A stretch of 64,000 nucleotides of DNA from CBDEFX01 sp965237635 (GTDB taxonomy: Bacteria; Chloroflexota; Dehalococcoidia; Lucifugimonadales; CAUZJF01). A program made the position numbers and the translations under genes. The notes beneath the pieces are model-generated. The model was not told the DNA's origin, searched no databases, and saw only the letters and a program-made list of their open reading frames with translations. Positions 54,043 through 63,647 of the stretch are shown here, piece by piece. The stretch is taken from NCBI GenBank assembly GCA_965237635.1, contig CBDEFX010000002.1:2108001-2172000 (forward strand), given 5' to 3'. How positions within the stretch are numbered: position 1 is the stretch's first letter; each line of letters opens with the position of its first letter.

Positions 54043-54996
54043 GTGTTGGCGGCGCTGGCCATTGGCTTCCTGCCTTTCGTCAAGATGGGACTGGTGGTCA
54101 ACGGCATTTTCATCGGGGCCATCATCGCCCTGGGCGCTATCGGCCTGACCCTGATCTACGGCATTCTCAATTTCGCCAACATCGCTCACGGCGACTATAT
54201 GACCTTGGGAGCATACGCCGCGCTGTTCATTGTCGGCAGCCTGCTTCCGAAGATTGGAGTTGAGGGCGAGGGTCTGGGGCCATTCACATTCGGCTACCCT
54301 CTGCTCATTGCCTTGCCGATTGCGGCGGCGGTCATCGCCGCGGCGGCGGTCGCTTTGGACGTGGTAGTGTACCGTCGGCTGCGGGACCGGGGCATGAATG
54401 CCGTAGTGGTTTCAATGGCCTCGCTGGGAGTAGCCATCGCGCTGCGCGGGCTAGTGCAGCTGATTTGGGGAGGAGATGTCCAGCGCTTGCCGAGGGAGAC
54501 CCGGCAGGTGTTTCACCTGCCCATGGACGTGCGGATACCACCGGACGCTATCTTCATCGCCATCGTGGCCGTCATCCTCGTGGCGGCGGTGTATCTGGTG
54601 CTGAGCCGCAGCAAAATGGGCAAGGCCATGCGTGCTACAGCGGACAACCCCGACCTAGCCCTGGTCAGCGGCATCGGTACCCAGCGCGTCATATGGTGGA
54701 CTTGGATAATGGGCGCGGCCTTAGCCGCCACTGCCGGCATCCTGCTGTCCGTATTTCAGGCGAACATGCTGCCCATAATGGGCTGGAAGTTCCTCATCCC
54801 TCTGTTCGCCGCCGTAATCCTGGGCGGCACCGGAAACCCATACGGCGCGCTGGTGGGTGCCTTCGTTATCGGAGTAACGTCTGAAGTTTCGACTCAATGG
54901 ATCAACCCCAGCTACAAACCCGCGGCAGCCTTCGCGCTGATGATTATGGTGCTGCTGGTGCGGCCGCGCGGAATTTTGGGAGGAGCACGGAGCTGA
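54043..54996 (+). CDS. livH: Branched-chain amino-acid ABC transporter permease (LivH type), possible upstream amber
   Basis: 317 residues from a TTG at 54043. Eight or so membrane helices, with NGIFIGAIIALGAIGLTLIY and FANIAHGDYMTLGAY near the N-terminus and a coupling-helix region MGKAMRATADNPDLALVSGI, all typical of LivH. The frame extends further upstream to an ATG at 53971 (TTLRDTSRQIGSA) but is broken by a TAG at 54013-54015. Either the natural start is at 54040/54043, or a nonsense mutation has forced a downstream start. The membrane core is intact in both cases. Confidence 0.88.
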   Translation: MLAALAIGFLPFVKMGLVVNGIFIGAIIALGAIGLTLIYGILNFANIAHGDYMTLGAYAALFIVGSLLPKIGVEGEGLGPFTFGYPLLIALPIAAAVIAAAAVALDVVVYRRLRDRGMNAVVVSMASLGVAIALRGLVQLIWGGDVQRLPRETRQVFHLPMDVRIPPDAIFIAIVAVILVAAVYLVLSRSKMGKAMRATADNPDLALVSGIGTQRVIWWTWIMGAALAATAGILLSVFQANMLPIMGWKFLIPLFAAVILGGTGNPYGALVGAFVIGVTSEVSTQWINPSYKPAAAFALMIMVLLVRPRGILGGARS

Positions 54997-54997
54997 A

Positions 54998-55996
54998 TTG
55001 GAAGTAATCGGCATCCTCGATTACCTGGTGGGCTTTGCCATCATGGCGGGCATCTATTCCGTCTTCTCCCTGGGGCTGAACGTTCATTGGGGGTTCACCG
55101 GGCTATTCAACATCGGAATCGCCGGATTTTTTGCGCTGGGCGCCTACGCATCGGCGCTGTTGACCACCTCGCCGCCGGACCCGACGCTGTTCGAGGACTT
55201 CAAGTTCGGCGGCAACTGGTCCAGTCTGAGCTATCTGGACTTGGGCATCGACGTCTGGTTCGTCTTTGGACTGGTGGCGGCAGCATTGTGCTGCGGAGTG
55301 TTTGCGCTGGTCATTGGCTACGTTGCTCTGCGGCTGCGCGACGATTATCTGGCGATAGCCACGCTGGGAATCGCCGAGACAGTACGCCTCTTATTCCTGA
55401 ACGAAAAGTGGCTGGCCAACGGCTCCAAGGGGCTGTACAGAATCCCAAAGTTTCTGGGCGACTGGATGGCGCCGGACATCTACAACTACCTGTATCTAGC
55501 GGTAGTGATCGTCACGCTGGCGGTGCTCTATCTGGCGGTGCAACAGGCGGTCAACTCTCCCTGGGGACGGGTGCTGAGGGCCATTCGCGAGGACGAGACG
55601 ACCGCCGAAGCCAGCGGTAAGGATGTATTCAAGTTCAAGCTCCAGGCGTTCATCATGGGCGCGATGATCATGGGTATCGGCGGCGCGCTTTATGCCCACC
55701 ACATCCGCTTTCTCTCCCCGCTAACCTTTGACCCGCTGCTCGCTACCTTCGTGATCTGGGCCATGCTGATGGTGGGCGGCTCCGCCAACAACAAGGGGGC
55801 AATCCTGGGAGCGTTCGTGGTGTGGGGAATCTGGACTGGCACGCAGTCCCTGCCCGGCATACTTTCCGATCCCAGCTTCCGGCTCTTCATGATAGGCGCG
55901 CTCATCGTGGCGGTGATCCTGCTGCGCCCCAGCGGCATCCTGAGCGAGCAGCGCCATGTCGCCCGACGCGGGTTCCCTACAGACGCTCCTGGCTAG
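54998..55996 (+). CDS. livM: Branched-chain amino-acid ABC transporter permease (LivM type)
   Basis: 332 residues from a TTG right after the livH stop, with GGAGGAGCACGGAG upstream. SLGLNVHWGFTGLFNIGIAGF is the LivM entry motif. YVALRLRDDYLAIATLGIAE and the coupling segment GRVLRAIREDETTAEASGKD follow. About eight to ten membrane segments. Last gene of the operon; it converges on the binding-protein gene. Confidence 0.92.
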   Translation: MEVIGILDYLVGFAIMAGIYSVFSLGLNVHWGFTGLFNIGIAGFFALGAYASALLTTSPPDPTLFEDFKFGGNWSSLSYLDLGIDVWFVFGLVAAALCCGVFALVIGYVALRLRDDYLAIATLGIAETVRLLFLNEKWLANGSKGLYRIPKFLGDWMAPDIYNYLYLAVVIVTLAVLYLAVQQAVNSPWGRVLRAIREDETTAEASGKDVFKFKLQAFIMGAMIMGIGGALYAHHIRFLSPLTFDPLLATFVIWAMLMVGGSANNKGAILGAFVVWGIWTGTQSLPGILSDPSFRLFMIGALIVAVILLRPSGILSEQRHVARRGFPTDAPG

Positions 55997-56137
55997 GTGT
56001 GGCGAACGCGACGATGATCAAACTCTCTTGATCCGTGGCGATGTGCCCACGTCGAATAACATGCGCCGGGTCGCCGAGAATCCGCTCTCAGCGTCCCGGC
56101 GCAATCGCTAGGAGTCTAGTTTCGGCCCGCGCTGGAT

Positions 56138-57391
56138 TTATTGGCCCAAGTCAACCGGCACTTGGCGATCCGAAACGATCTCGCCGCCTTCGATCTTCCA
56201 CACTTCGATGTGGCCTGTGATGACGTCACCGTTCTCGTCCAAGTCAACCGAGCCCGCAGCTCCCTCGTAGTTAATGTCCTTGCCATCGGCGATCAGCTCC
56301 ATGGCCCGCTTGATGCCCTCCTCTCCGGGCCTCACCACCTCGCCGGGGGGATTGGCCACGTCCCGGAGGGCGTCGCGAATAGCGGCAGAGTCCGTGGTGG
56401 TCCCGGCCTTGGCCGCAGCCAAGCCGATAAGGATCATCGCGTCGTAGGTTTCGTTCATGAAGGGATGCTCAGGCTCCATGTCGTAGGTCCTCACATAGGA
56501 GTCGATGAACGCCTGGGTTGACGGGTTGGCCTCGAAGCCCGGCCCGGTGCCATAGCTGCCTTCCAGAAGGTCCCAGCCGATGACTGCGAAAGATTCGGGG
56601 ATCTTGGTGCCGTCCACGAACAAGAAGGTGTCCGCATAACCGCCTTCCAGGGCCTCGCGTAGGTAAACCTCGGCCTGCTGGTAGCTGATAGCGATCAGGA
56701 CGTCAGGGTCGCCTTCGGTGGCCTTCTCCAACTCGGAAACGAAGGTAGGCTGGCTATCTTCGTGAGGCACCGAGGCGATTACCGTGCCACCCAAGGCGGT
56801 AAACGATTCCGTGAACTGGGCCGCCAACCCTTCCCCATATGCGTTATTGATGTACAGGATGCCCGCGCTCTCGTAGCCCAACTCCTTGGCCAAATCCGCC
56901 AGAACCACGCCCTGAGAGGCGTCGGACAGTGAAGTACGGAACAGGAAATCGTTATCTTCCAGCACGGTTATGGTGGGCGCGGTCGATGCGCCGGAAACTT
57001 GCAGCACACCGTTGGGGACGGTCACCGAAGTGGCGACAGCTATGGTTACACCGCTCGCCAACGCCCCCACGATCGCCACCACTCCCTGGGCATTCACCAA
57101 CTCCTCAGCCGCGGACACGCCCTGGACCGGGTTCACCGCGGTGTCGCGGTGAACCAAGACCACGGAGCCGCCCTGGATGCCGCCAGCACGGTTGATGTGG
57201 TCCGCCGCCAAGCCGATGCTGTTTGAGTGGGACTCGCCGAAGTAGGACAGCGACCCGGTGAGGGCGTTGAGGTGGCCGACAATCAACGGATCAGGCGCCT
57301 TTTCGGGTTCACTGTCGCAAGCGGCCACTGCCACAGTTAAAACGGCAAGCAGAGCAACTACCACCAAACGGAACTTATCGATCTTGAACAC
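56138..57391 (-). CDS. livK: Branched-chain amino-acid ABC transporter substrate-binding lipoprotein
   Basis: 417 residues, GTG start after GGAGGAGGAAAG. A lipoprotein signal peptide ends in AVAAC (Cys25). The mature part has IVGHLNALTGSLSYFG, HINRAGGIQGG, GVVAIVGALASGVT and YVRTYDMEPEHPFMNETYDA, the pattern of periplasmic LIV-type (type I) binding proteins. It probably delivers the ligand to LivHMGF encoded convergently 140 bases away; the opposite orientation and separate promoter would allow its higher expression. Confidence 0.93.
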   Translation of the reverse strand: MFKIDKFRLVVVALLAVLTVAVAACDSEPEKAPDPLIVGHLNALTGSLSYFGESHSNSIGLAADHINRAGGIQGGSVVLVHRDTAVNPVQGVSAAEELVNAQGVVAIVGALASGVTIAVATSVTVPNGVLQVSGASTAPTITVLEDNDFLFRTSLSDASQGVVLADLAKELGYESAGILYINNAYGEGLAAQFTESFTALGGTVIASVPHEDSQPTFVSELEKATEGDPDVLIAISYQQAEVYLREALEGGYADTFLFVDGTKIPESFAVIGWDLLEGSYGTGPGFEANPSTQAFIDSYVRTYDMEPEHPFMNETYDAMILIGLAAAKAGTTTDSAAIRDALRDVANPPGEVVRPGEEGIKRAMELIADGKDINYEGAAGSVDLDENGDVITGHIEVWKIEGGEIVSDRQVPVDLGQ

Positions 57392-57665
57392 CTTTCCTCC
57401 TCCTCAGGCTGATGCCATTTGCCAACCAGGATGAACGGGTTGAATGCAAAGGAGATTCGTTTCCTCAATACATTTCATATGGTACGTCGTCGCCCTCTGA
57501 TCAACAACGATTGCCCTGCTGCCTGTCTACCGGCCTGTCAGGAAGTTCACCTCTATGCTGAATGTCTCGGCGTGGATATCGTTCACCCCGGTGGAGTGTT
57601 AAGTGGCCGGCGCTCTGCGGAAGCCTTTCGAACATGGTCGCTGTCCGGCCTGCTCCACCTTCGAT

Positions 57666-57800
57666 GAACACGAGGTACGGTTCTGTTGCCTCTCGTACCA
57701 TCCAGAACCGAAGATCAGGCCATCGTGCTTGACTACCCACGTGTGCTTCTGCTCTTCCTTCTCAGTCGTAGGGTTCAGATAGACGTAACCGACCCACTAC
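57666..57800 (-). pseudogene. Cache-type sensor domain fragment
   Basis: The minus strand reads GYVYLNPTTEKEEQKHTWVV, KHDGLIFGSGWYE, a conserved stretch of single Cache domains in membrane receptors. About 40 residues remain, after which the frame changes. The surrounding ~270 bases on each side (57392-57665 and 57801-58070) hold no other feature except the livK and imuB promoter regions. Confidence 0.45.
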
Positions 57801-58070
57801 CACATTCGCCTGACCATTGGTAAGTATAACGGATTCTGATAATCAAGGGGGGCGTGCGCAACTACGCCGAAGCGGTGGGGGCAGCCCTGCTATAGCGCCG
57901 GCCTAAACCTGAGCACGAAGGTTCTTGATTTCGTCAAGTCTGGTGGACCCTGCAGGGTCCACAACCGGGTTGCCGGTGGGCCTACACATACTGGATACGA
58001 ACTTTGGCGATGTGGGAACGACGTCGGGGTTACCGCAACTCGCGCATCAGTTGCGGATACCCAGCGGAGA

Positions 58071-58099
58071 TTGACGAGAGAACATGTGTTCGCTATTAT
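58071..58099 (+). promoter_or_regulatory. SOS-type promoter of the imuB-dnaE2 operon
   Basis: TTGACG (-35, 58071-58076) and TATTAT (-10, 58094-58099) are 17 bases apart. Inside the spacer lies GAACATGTGTTC (58080-58091), a perfect GAAC-N4-GTTC match to the Gram-positive-type LexA/SOS box. A repressor bound there would block RNA polymerase directly. The ATG is 40 bases after the -10. Confidence 0.85.
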
Positions 58100-58138
58100 C
58101 TTCTTTCCTGATTCCCATCGATGAATTGAGGATGATCC

Positions 58139-59590
58139 ATGAGGGTCGCCTGCCTGCTCGTCACTCACCTGAGGGCGAAGGTGGAGATGTACCGACATTC
58201 CCACCTGAAGGATGCCCCCGTCGTCATCGTCGACCAGAGCCCTTCAAGGGCCAGGCCCGTGGTCGTCGACTGCTTTCGGTCAGCTTCAGGCGTGAAGCCA
58301 GGAATGACGCTGGAGCAGGCCGTGTCCCGCCACGCGAACGCCGTAGTGCTGGATGCCGACGAGCCGCACTACCGCCGGGTGTTCGGCCAGGTGCTCTCAT
58401 CTCTGCAGGGGATCAGCGACCGGGTTGAGGAGGCCGATCTCGGCACGGCCTACGTACGACTGGACGGCCTCGAAGGACTGTTTCGAGGAGAGGCCGGAGT
58501 CGTCTCCGCTCTGCTGAACGCAGTCCCAGCCTACCTGACTCCCCGGGTCGGCGTCGCGGACGCCAAGTTCCCCGCGTTCGTCGCGGCCGGAACGTGCAGG
58601 GCACACGGAGCGTTCAGGGTCCTGGAAGACGTGGCATCGTTCCTCGCACCCCATACCATCGACCTACTGCCTGTCTCCGTCGGCATGAAGAGGGAATTAC
58701 ACCGCTTCGGCCTGCACACATTGGGGGCCACTGCTTTCATGAACGAGCACATGCTCGCGGACCGTTTCGGGCCGGACGGGAAGTGGGCCTGGTCGCTGTG
58801 CAACGGCATCGACCACAGCCCCGTTTTCCCGTTGGCGTTCGAGGAGTCGGTGGTCGAACACACCTCGCTGCCGTTCCACTCCTCTTCCATAGATGCACTC
58901 TTCGTCGCTGTGGATACTCTCCTCAAGAGGGCCTACGCCCGACGGGACATGAGGGGCAGGTATGCCAGCGCGGCACACCTCCTCTGCGCGGCCTCCGGTT
59001 GGCTTGACTGGGAGAAGAGCTTCAGGTTCAAGGAGCCGGTCGGTGCATGGGAGAGAGCCTCTTTCGCGGTCAGAAGCAGATTGGAGGCGGACCCGCCCCG
59101 GAATCCTGTCGAGGACGTAACCCTCACCCTGTCCGGTTTCACCGGGGAGTCGGGGACACAGATGGGGCTGCTGAGGGATGCATAGGACGATAGACACAGA
59201 CGGCTCGTGGAGGTGGACCGTAGGCTTCGGGGATTGATGAGGGGAGGCCACGCACTCCACAGGATCGCCCAAGTCGCTCCCTGGCACCCAGCTTCTGAGA
59301 TGCGGGCATTGCGGGTACCCATCGACCCTTCGGGCAGGGACACCATCAGGCCGATCCACACGCCAAAGCCAGTTGAGGTGCGAGCGGGAATGGAGCGCGA
59401 GCCGGTGTCAGTGCGAGTCGAGAGGCGCTGGCAGCGGGTGGCCCGCATAGACGACCACTGGACGTTCGATCTGTGGTGGCTCCCCGAGCCCGTGATCCGC
59501 GCCTACTACCGAATCGACCCCGACGACGGCAGACGGATGACTTTATTTCACGACCGGTCCGACGACCGGTGGTACCGGCAGAGCGCCTGA
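58139..59590 (+). pseudogene. imuB: imuB-like Y-family polymerase homologue with an internal amber codon
   Basis: From the ATG at 58139 (GAGGATGATCC upstream) the first 348 residues give a Y-family-like fold: MRVACLLVTHLRAKVEMY, SASGVKPGMTLEQA, the palm segment DLGTAYVRLDGLEGLF, then an HhH-type region and little-finger part. The catalytic acidic cluster of active Y polymerases is not evident, as usual for ImuB. A TAG at 59183-59185 falls inside LLRDA/DDRHRRLVEVDRRL. The same frame continues to 59590 with the conserved ImuB tail (KPVEVRAGMEREPVSVRVER, WYRQSA). ImuB links the mutagenic DnaE2 polymerase to the beta clamp. Unless the amber is read through, the product lacks its tail. Confidence 0.8.
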
Positions 59591-61096
59591 TGGCGGATGG
59601 CTACGTCGAGCTTCATGCAAAGAGCTTCTACTCCTTCGGGGTAGGGGCCTCCCATGTCCACGAGCTGCTGGCGCAGGCCAGGGAGTACGGATATCCCGCG
59701 CTGGCCCTGACAGACACCAACCTCTGCGGTGCGCTGGAGTTCGCTCGTCTCGCCAACAGCCTGGATATCCGGCCCATCACAGGCGGCGAGCTGACTCTGA
59801 CCGACGGCACAAGGCTCTCGCTCCTGGCGAGGACGCGGGTCGGCTACTCCAATATCTCCAGGCTATTCACCACCGCCAACGCTACCGACCGGAGGGAGCC
59901 GAGGCTCGATCCCGCGCTCCTGTCCCACCACTCCGAGGGCGTCATTCTGCTGATGGGCGGGCGCGACGGGCGTCTCTCGAACCTGGCGGTGGACGGCCGT
60001 CTCGGTGAGGCCGGTGAGCTTCTGAAACAGTACCTGGACTGGTACGGCGCCGGGTCAGTGTACGTCGAACTGCAGCGGAACCTCCTGCACGGGGACACCG
60101 ACCGCAACAGGAAACTGGCCAGGGTCGCCGGAGAGGTCGGCGTCCCCGTGGTCGCCACCAACGACGTTCACTACCACCGCCCGGAGCGGTCCCGCCTCCA
60201 GGACGCGCTGGTCGCGGCGAAGCTTAACACCACCATAGACCAGGCCATGCCTCATCTGAGGCCCAACCACCATTTCCACCTGAAGTCCCATGCCCAGATG
60301 GAGCGGCTCTTTGCCGAGTGGCCGGAGGCCGTGTCAAACACCCTTCGCGTGGCGGAGCGGTGCGAGTTCGACCTCGGCAGGGACCTCGGCTACACCCTGC
60401 CGGACCCCGCCGTGCCGGAGGGATACACAGTGCAAAGCTATCTCCAGAGGCTCTGCTATGAGGCGGCCGCCAGGCGCTACGGTAGCTCGCTGCCCCAGCG
60501 GGTCAAGGAGCGCCTTCAAGAGGAGTTTCGACTTATCGAGCACCTCAATCTGGCAGGCTTTCTGCTGCTCTACAGGGAGATCGCGCTCGTCGCTCAGCGC
60601 ATCATGGAGGAGCGTGGACTGGTGGACCCCGAGACGCCGGTGGAGGAGCGGCCTCCCGGAAGGGGGCGCGGCTCGTCGGTGGCGCTGCTGGTCGGATACC
60701 TCATCGGCATCAGCCACGTCGATCCCCTGAAGTGGGACCTCACCCTGGAGCGGTTCATCTCCGAAGACATGACGACGCTCCCCGACATCGACCTCGATTT
60801 CCCTAGGGGTCTGAGGGATGAGCTAATTGAACGGGTGCACTGCCACTTCGGGCCGGAGTACGCTGTCTTGACCGGCGCCATCACAACGTACAAGGTCAAG
60901 GGCATCGTCCAAGACCTCGGCAAGGCCCTGGGGCTTCCGCAGGAGCATCTGTCCCTGCTCTCGAAGCAGCTGCACTCCCACGACGCGGCAGATCTCCGGG
61001 ATGAGATGGCGCAGCTCCCGGACTTCAGGGACCGGGTGAACGCACAGGGCTGGCGCGACCTGCTCGAACTCGCCCCGCAGCTGATGGACGCCCCAA
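59590..61096 (+). pseudogene. dnaE2: dnaE2 (error-prone DNA polymerase III alpha), cut in half by an IS fragment
   Basis: The ATG at 59590 overlaps the imuB stop (TGATG). The PHP domain (YVELHAKSFYSFGVGASHVH, ALTDTNLCGALEF, NDVHYHRPERS) is complete, followed by the polymerase palm with RPPGRGRGSSVALLVGYLIG and the metal-binding PDIDLDFPRG. Near 61096, about residue 502 of an expected ~1000-1050, the sequence switches to an IS1380-family transposase tail, so fingers, beta-binding and OB domains are missing. DnaE2 performs SOS-induced translesion synthesis with ImuB; this copy cannot. Confidence 0.88.
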
Positions 61097-61502
61097 GCTG
61101 TTCCCTCGGGTGGGCTTCATCGTCACGAACATGACGGCTGGCCCCGAAGGAGTGGTGCGATTCTACAATGGTAGAGGGACAGCCGAGCAGTGGATCAAAG
61201 AGGGGAAGTACGCGCTGAACTGGACTCGGCTGTCGTGCCATCGGTTCGTGGCCAACCGGGTGCGTCTGTCTCTGTTCGTCCTGGCGTACAACCTTGGGAA
61301 CTTCCTTCGGCGGCTGTGCCTGCCCAAGGCCGTCAAGCACTGGTCGCTGCGGAGCGTGCAGGTCAAGCTGATCAAGATGGGAGGCCGTCTGGTGCGGCAC
61401 TCCCGTCGATTGATCTTTCAGTTGTCCGAGGTGTCGGTTCCTCGAAGGTTGTTCCAGGGAGTGTTGGATCGTATCGGCCGGTTATCGCCGGCGCCCAGCT
61501 GA
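61097..61502 (+). pseudogene. IS1380-family transposase C-terminal fragment (another type)
   Basis: Without a native start the frame reads FPRVGFIVTNM, RFYNGRGTAEQWIKEGKYAL (the catalytic Glu region), then LFVLAYNLGNFLRRL and KMGGRLVRHSRRLIFQL. It is typical of IS1380 transposase ends but differs from the 441-residue type in the window. Its left junction cuts dnaE2. Confidence 0.8.
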
Positions 61503-61763
61503 GGGAGGCTACAACCACGATCTAGCCAAGAGGGAGAGCGCTCCAGGGAGTCGGCTTGTCTTCAATGCGCTTTCACCCCACTGGCGGGGAGCCGAAGACG
61601 ACAAAGACGGACAAGAAGCATGGTTCACGGCGAGAATCGCATCCCTTATTGGATAGACCGGAGTTTGACTGGCCTTGCAGGACCTGACTATGATGCCACC
61701 ATCTCGTTTGGATTGCCCTTTGAGCTTGGAGACTGCCCATATGGGGAATCCCGGTTTATTACA

Positions 61764-62120
61764 TTATCCCCACCTTGCCCCAGGCTGGCGAGGGGTTTTT
61801 ACGAACAAATCAATCTTCCCTATCCGCCGACGAGCCGACCGATCTGGCCGATTGACCTCTAGCCCCGCGCCGTAGGACCCCGTGCCCTCGATCCCGAAGC
61901 CCTGTACGTCTCCATGTCCGCTGGCCCAGCGCTCGAGGCCGGCATACCCCCGGGTGCTAGTTGCTAATCGATGCTCACCTAAACGTACGCCGAGCTGATC
62001 GATCGCCACAGCCACATGTTTGTCTTTGTGGGTATCGACCCCAACAACCAGACGAGCGGTGGCGATATCTCCAAGACTGATCACTGCTGTCACCTCGTTC
62101 TCGAGTAGGATGGTGCTCAA
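61764..62120 (-). pseudogene. IS110-family transposase relic with an internal deletion
   Basis: The minus strand from 62120 gives the RuvC-like N-terminus VVGVDTHKDKHVAVAID with the first catalytic Asp, then GIEGTGSYGAGL. It skips directly to EVNRPDRSARRRIGK, which normally lies further along, and then runs into unrelated sequence. About 75 residues remain. The flanking stretches 61503-61763 and 62121-62372 hold no other recognisable gene. Confidence 0.75.
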
Positions 62121-62372
62121 CGGCCGGGTGAGCGGACAGGACTGCGATGGGGCCCAGAGCCAGGCTCCTATGAGGTCACTGCTCGCCTTGCCGAAGGCGC
62201 TTCGGGTACCACCTCGAATCGGGTCGACAGATCAGGCTGAAGGCATGATGCCAGTCTCAAAAAGGGTCAGGCCCGAGCCGAGGTGGCCCGGGATTCATCA
62301 TCGCAGTCTCAAAAGCCGGCGAGGATGCCAGAGTGTAGACTGTAGTGCAACGCTGGGACAGGAGCGAATCAG

Positions 62373-62552
62373 ATGCCGCTTCGAGACTTGGACCGAGAGC
62401 AAATGTGGCTGTTGCCGCCGTCCCTTGACGAGCTGTTGCCATTGGATCACCCGGCGCGATTCGTGGCTGAGTTCGTAGACGCGTTGGATAGGGACGACTG
62501 GGCGGAGCTTGGCGTGGAGATAGAAGGAGACCCGCTGGGAGCGCCGCTGATC
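62373..62552 (+). pseudogene. IS1182-family transposase N-terminal fragment
   Basis: From the ATG at 62373: [20 protein letters not shown], then [20 protein letters not shown], the start of IS1182-type (DUF772) transposases. Homology stops at GDPLGAP where the IS66 fragment begins. Confidence 0.8.
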
Positions 62553-63645
62553 TTACGGCTGACCACCAGGTGTCGTAAGCTCCGTTCAGCGGCATTGTTG
62601 TCGGCTGGCACACCCGGATGGGACACGAAGACGAACAGCTCCTTGATGAACCGCTCTATGCGCCGGCAGAGCTTGGCTTGAGGCGCCGTATCGTCGTTGG
62701 AGAAGGGCTGGCACAGCGACAGCAGCAGTTTCTCCAGCATCAACTGGTCGGCAGACGCAGACGGCTGGTAGCCAGACGCTGGTGGGCTGGGGTAGTCAGC
62801 GGACGCCTTTGCCCGGTCATAGAGTTGGCGCACCGCTGTAGCCCACCGGCCCAGACCCGTGTCTTGAGGGTACAACGCCTCAAGCTCATCGATGTCCCGC
62901 AACAGGTGTACCCAGCAGCGCTGCTTGAGGTCGGGGTAATGACTGTATGCAGCGTAGAAGTCACTCACCAGCACTCCGCTGAAGAGTTTGCTCTCGCCCT
63001 GACCGGGGGACTCGCCCAACACCTCGTCCACCACACCCTTGCCGCGGCCACGGCGTAGGAAGTATCGCTCAGTGGGAGTGCTGAGGGTCCAGACATAACC
63101 GTTGACACCATCCTCCCGCCAGCCGGTCTCATCTGCGTGCACTACCGGAGAGCCACGGATGCGCTTGAGCATCTCAGCCACGACCGGTTGGGCCCGTTGG
63201 GCTGCGGCATGTACTACCTCAATGATGGCGCCGACGCTCAGCTCAACTGATGGACTGTTTGCAGGTACCACTGGATGCTTCTGACCGGCAGCCGTCCCTC
63301 TTCCCGAAGCGTCACGATCAGGCTCATCAGATTGGGTCCCAAGCGCCGGCGCCCCATTGCCAACCCCTTCAATGGCTCTTGAGGCAATCGCCGCTTGTCG
63401 CACAGCGGACATATCCGTGCCACAAAGAGGTGCTCAATCACCTCTGCTGGCGTCACCGGAAGATCGATCACCTCCCGTGTCCGCTGGACCCAGCCGCCTG
63501 ACAGGCCCGTCCCGCACTCCGGGCACGACTCGGGAGCATGTATCACCCGCCGCGTGGGTTCCATACGCCGCCGGGCAAAGCCGTGCAGACGCTGTCTTCT
63601 CGGTCCCTTCCTCTCCTGTTGACGCCGCTTCACGGTAGCGCTCAC
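62553..63645 (-). pseudogene. IS66-family transposase (TnpC), frameshifted and C-terminally truncated
   Basis: From 63645: a zinc-finger-like part (CPECGTGL, ICPLCDKRRL) and SIQWYLQTVHQL. One base appears missing near 63245, so the DDE part (LSVGAIIEVVHAAAQ, VVHADETGWREDG, VLVSDFYAAYSHY, QRCWVHLLRDIDEL) continues in another frame to [18 protein letters not shown] at about 62553. The last ~50 residues of the usual protein are missing, replaced by IS1182 sequence. Confidence 0.85.
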
Positions 63646-63647
63646 AT

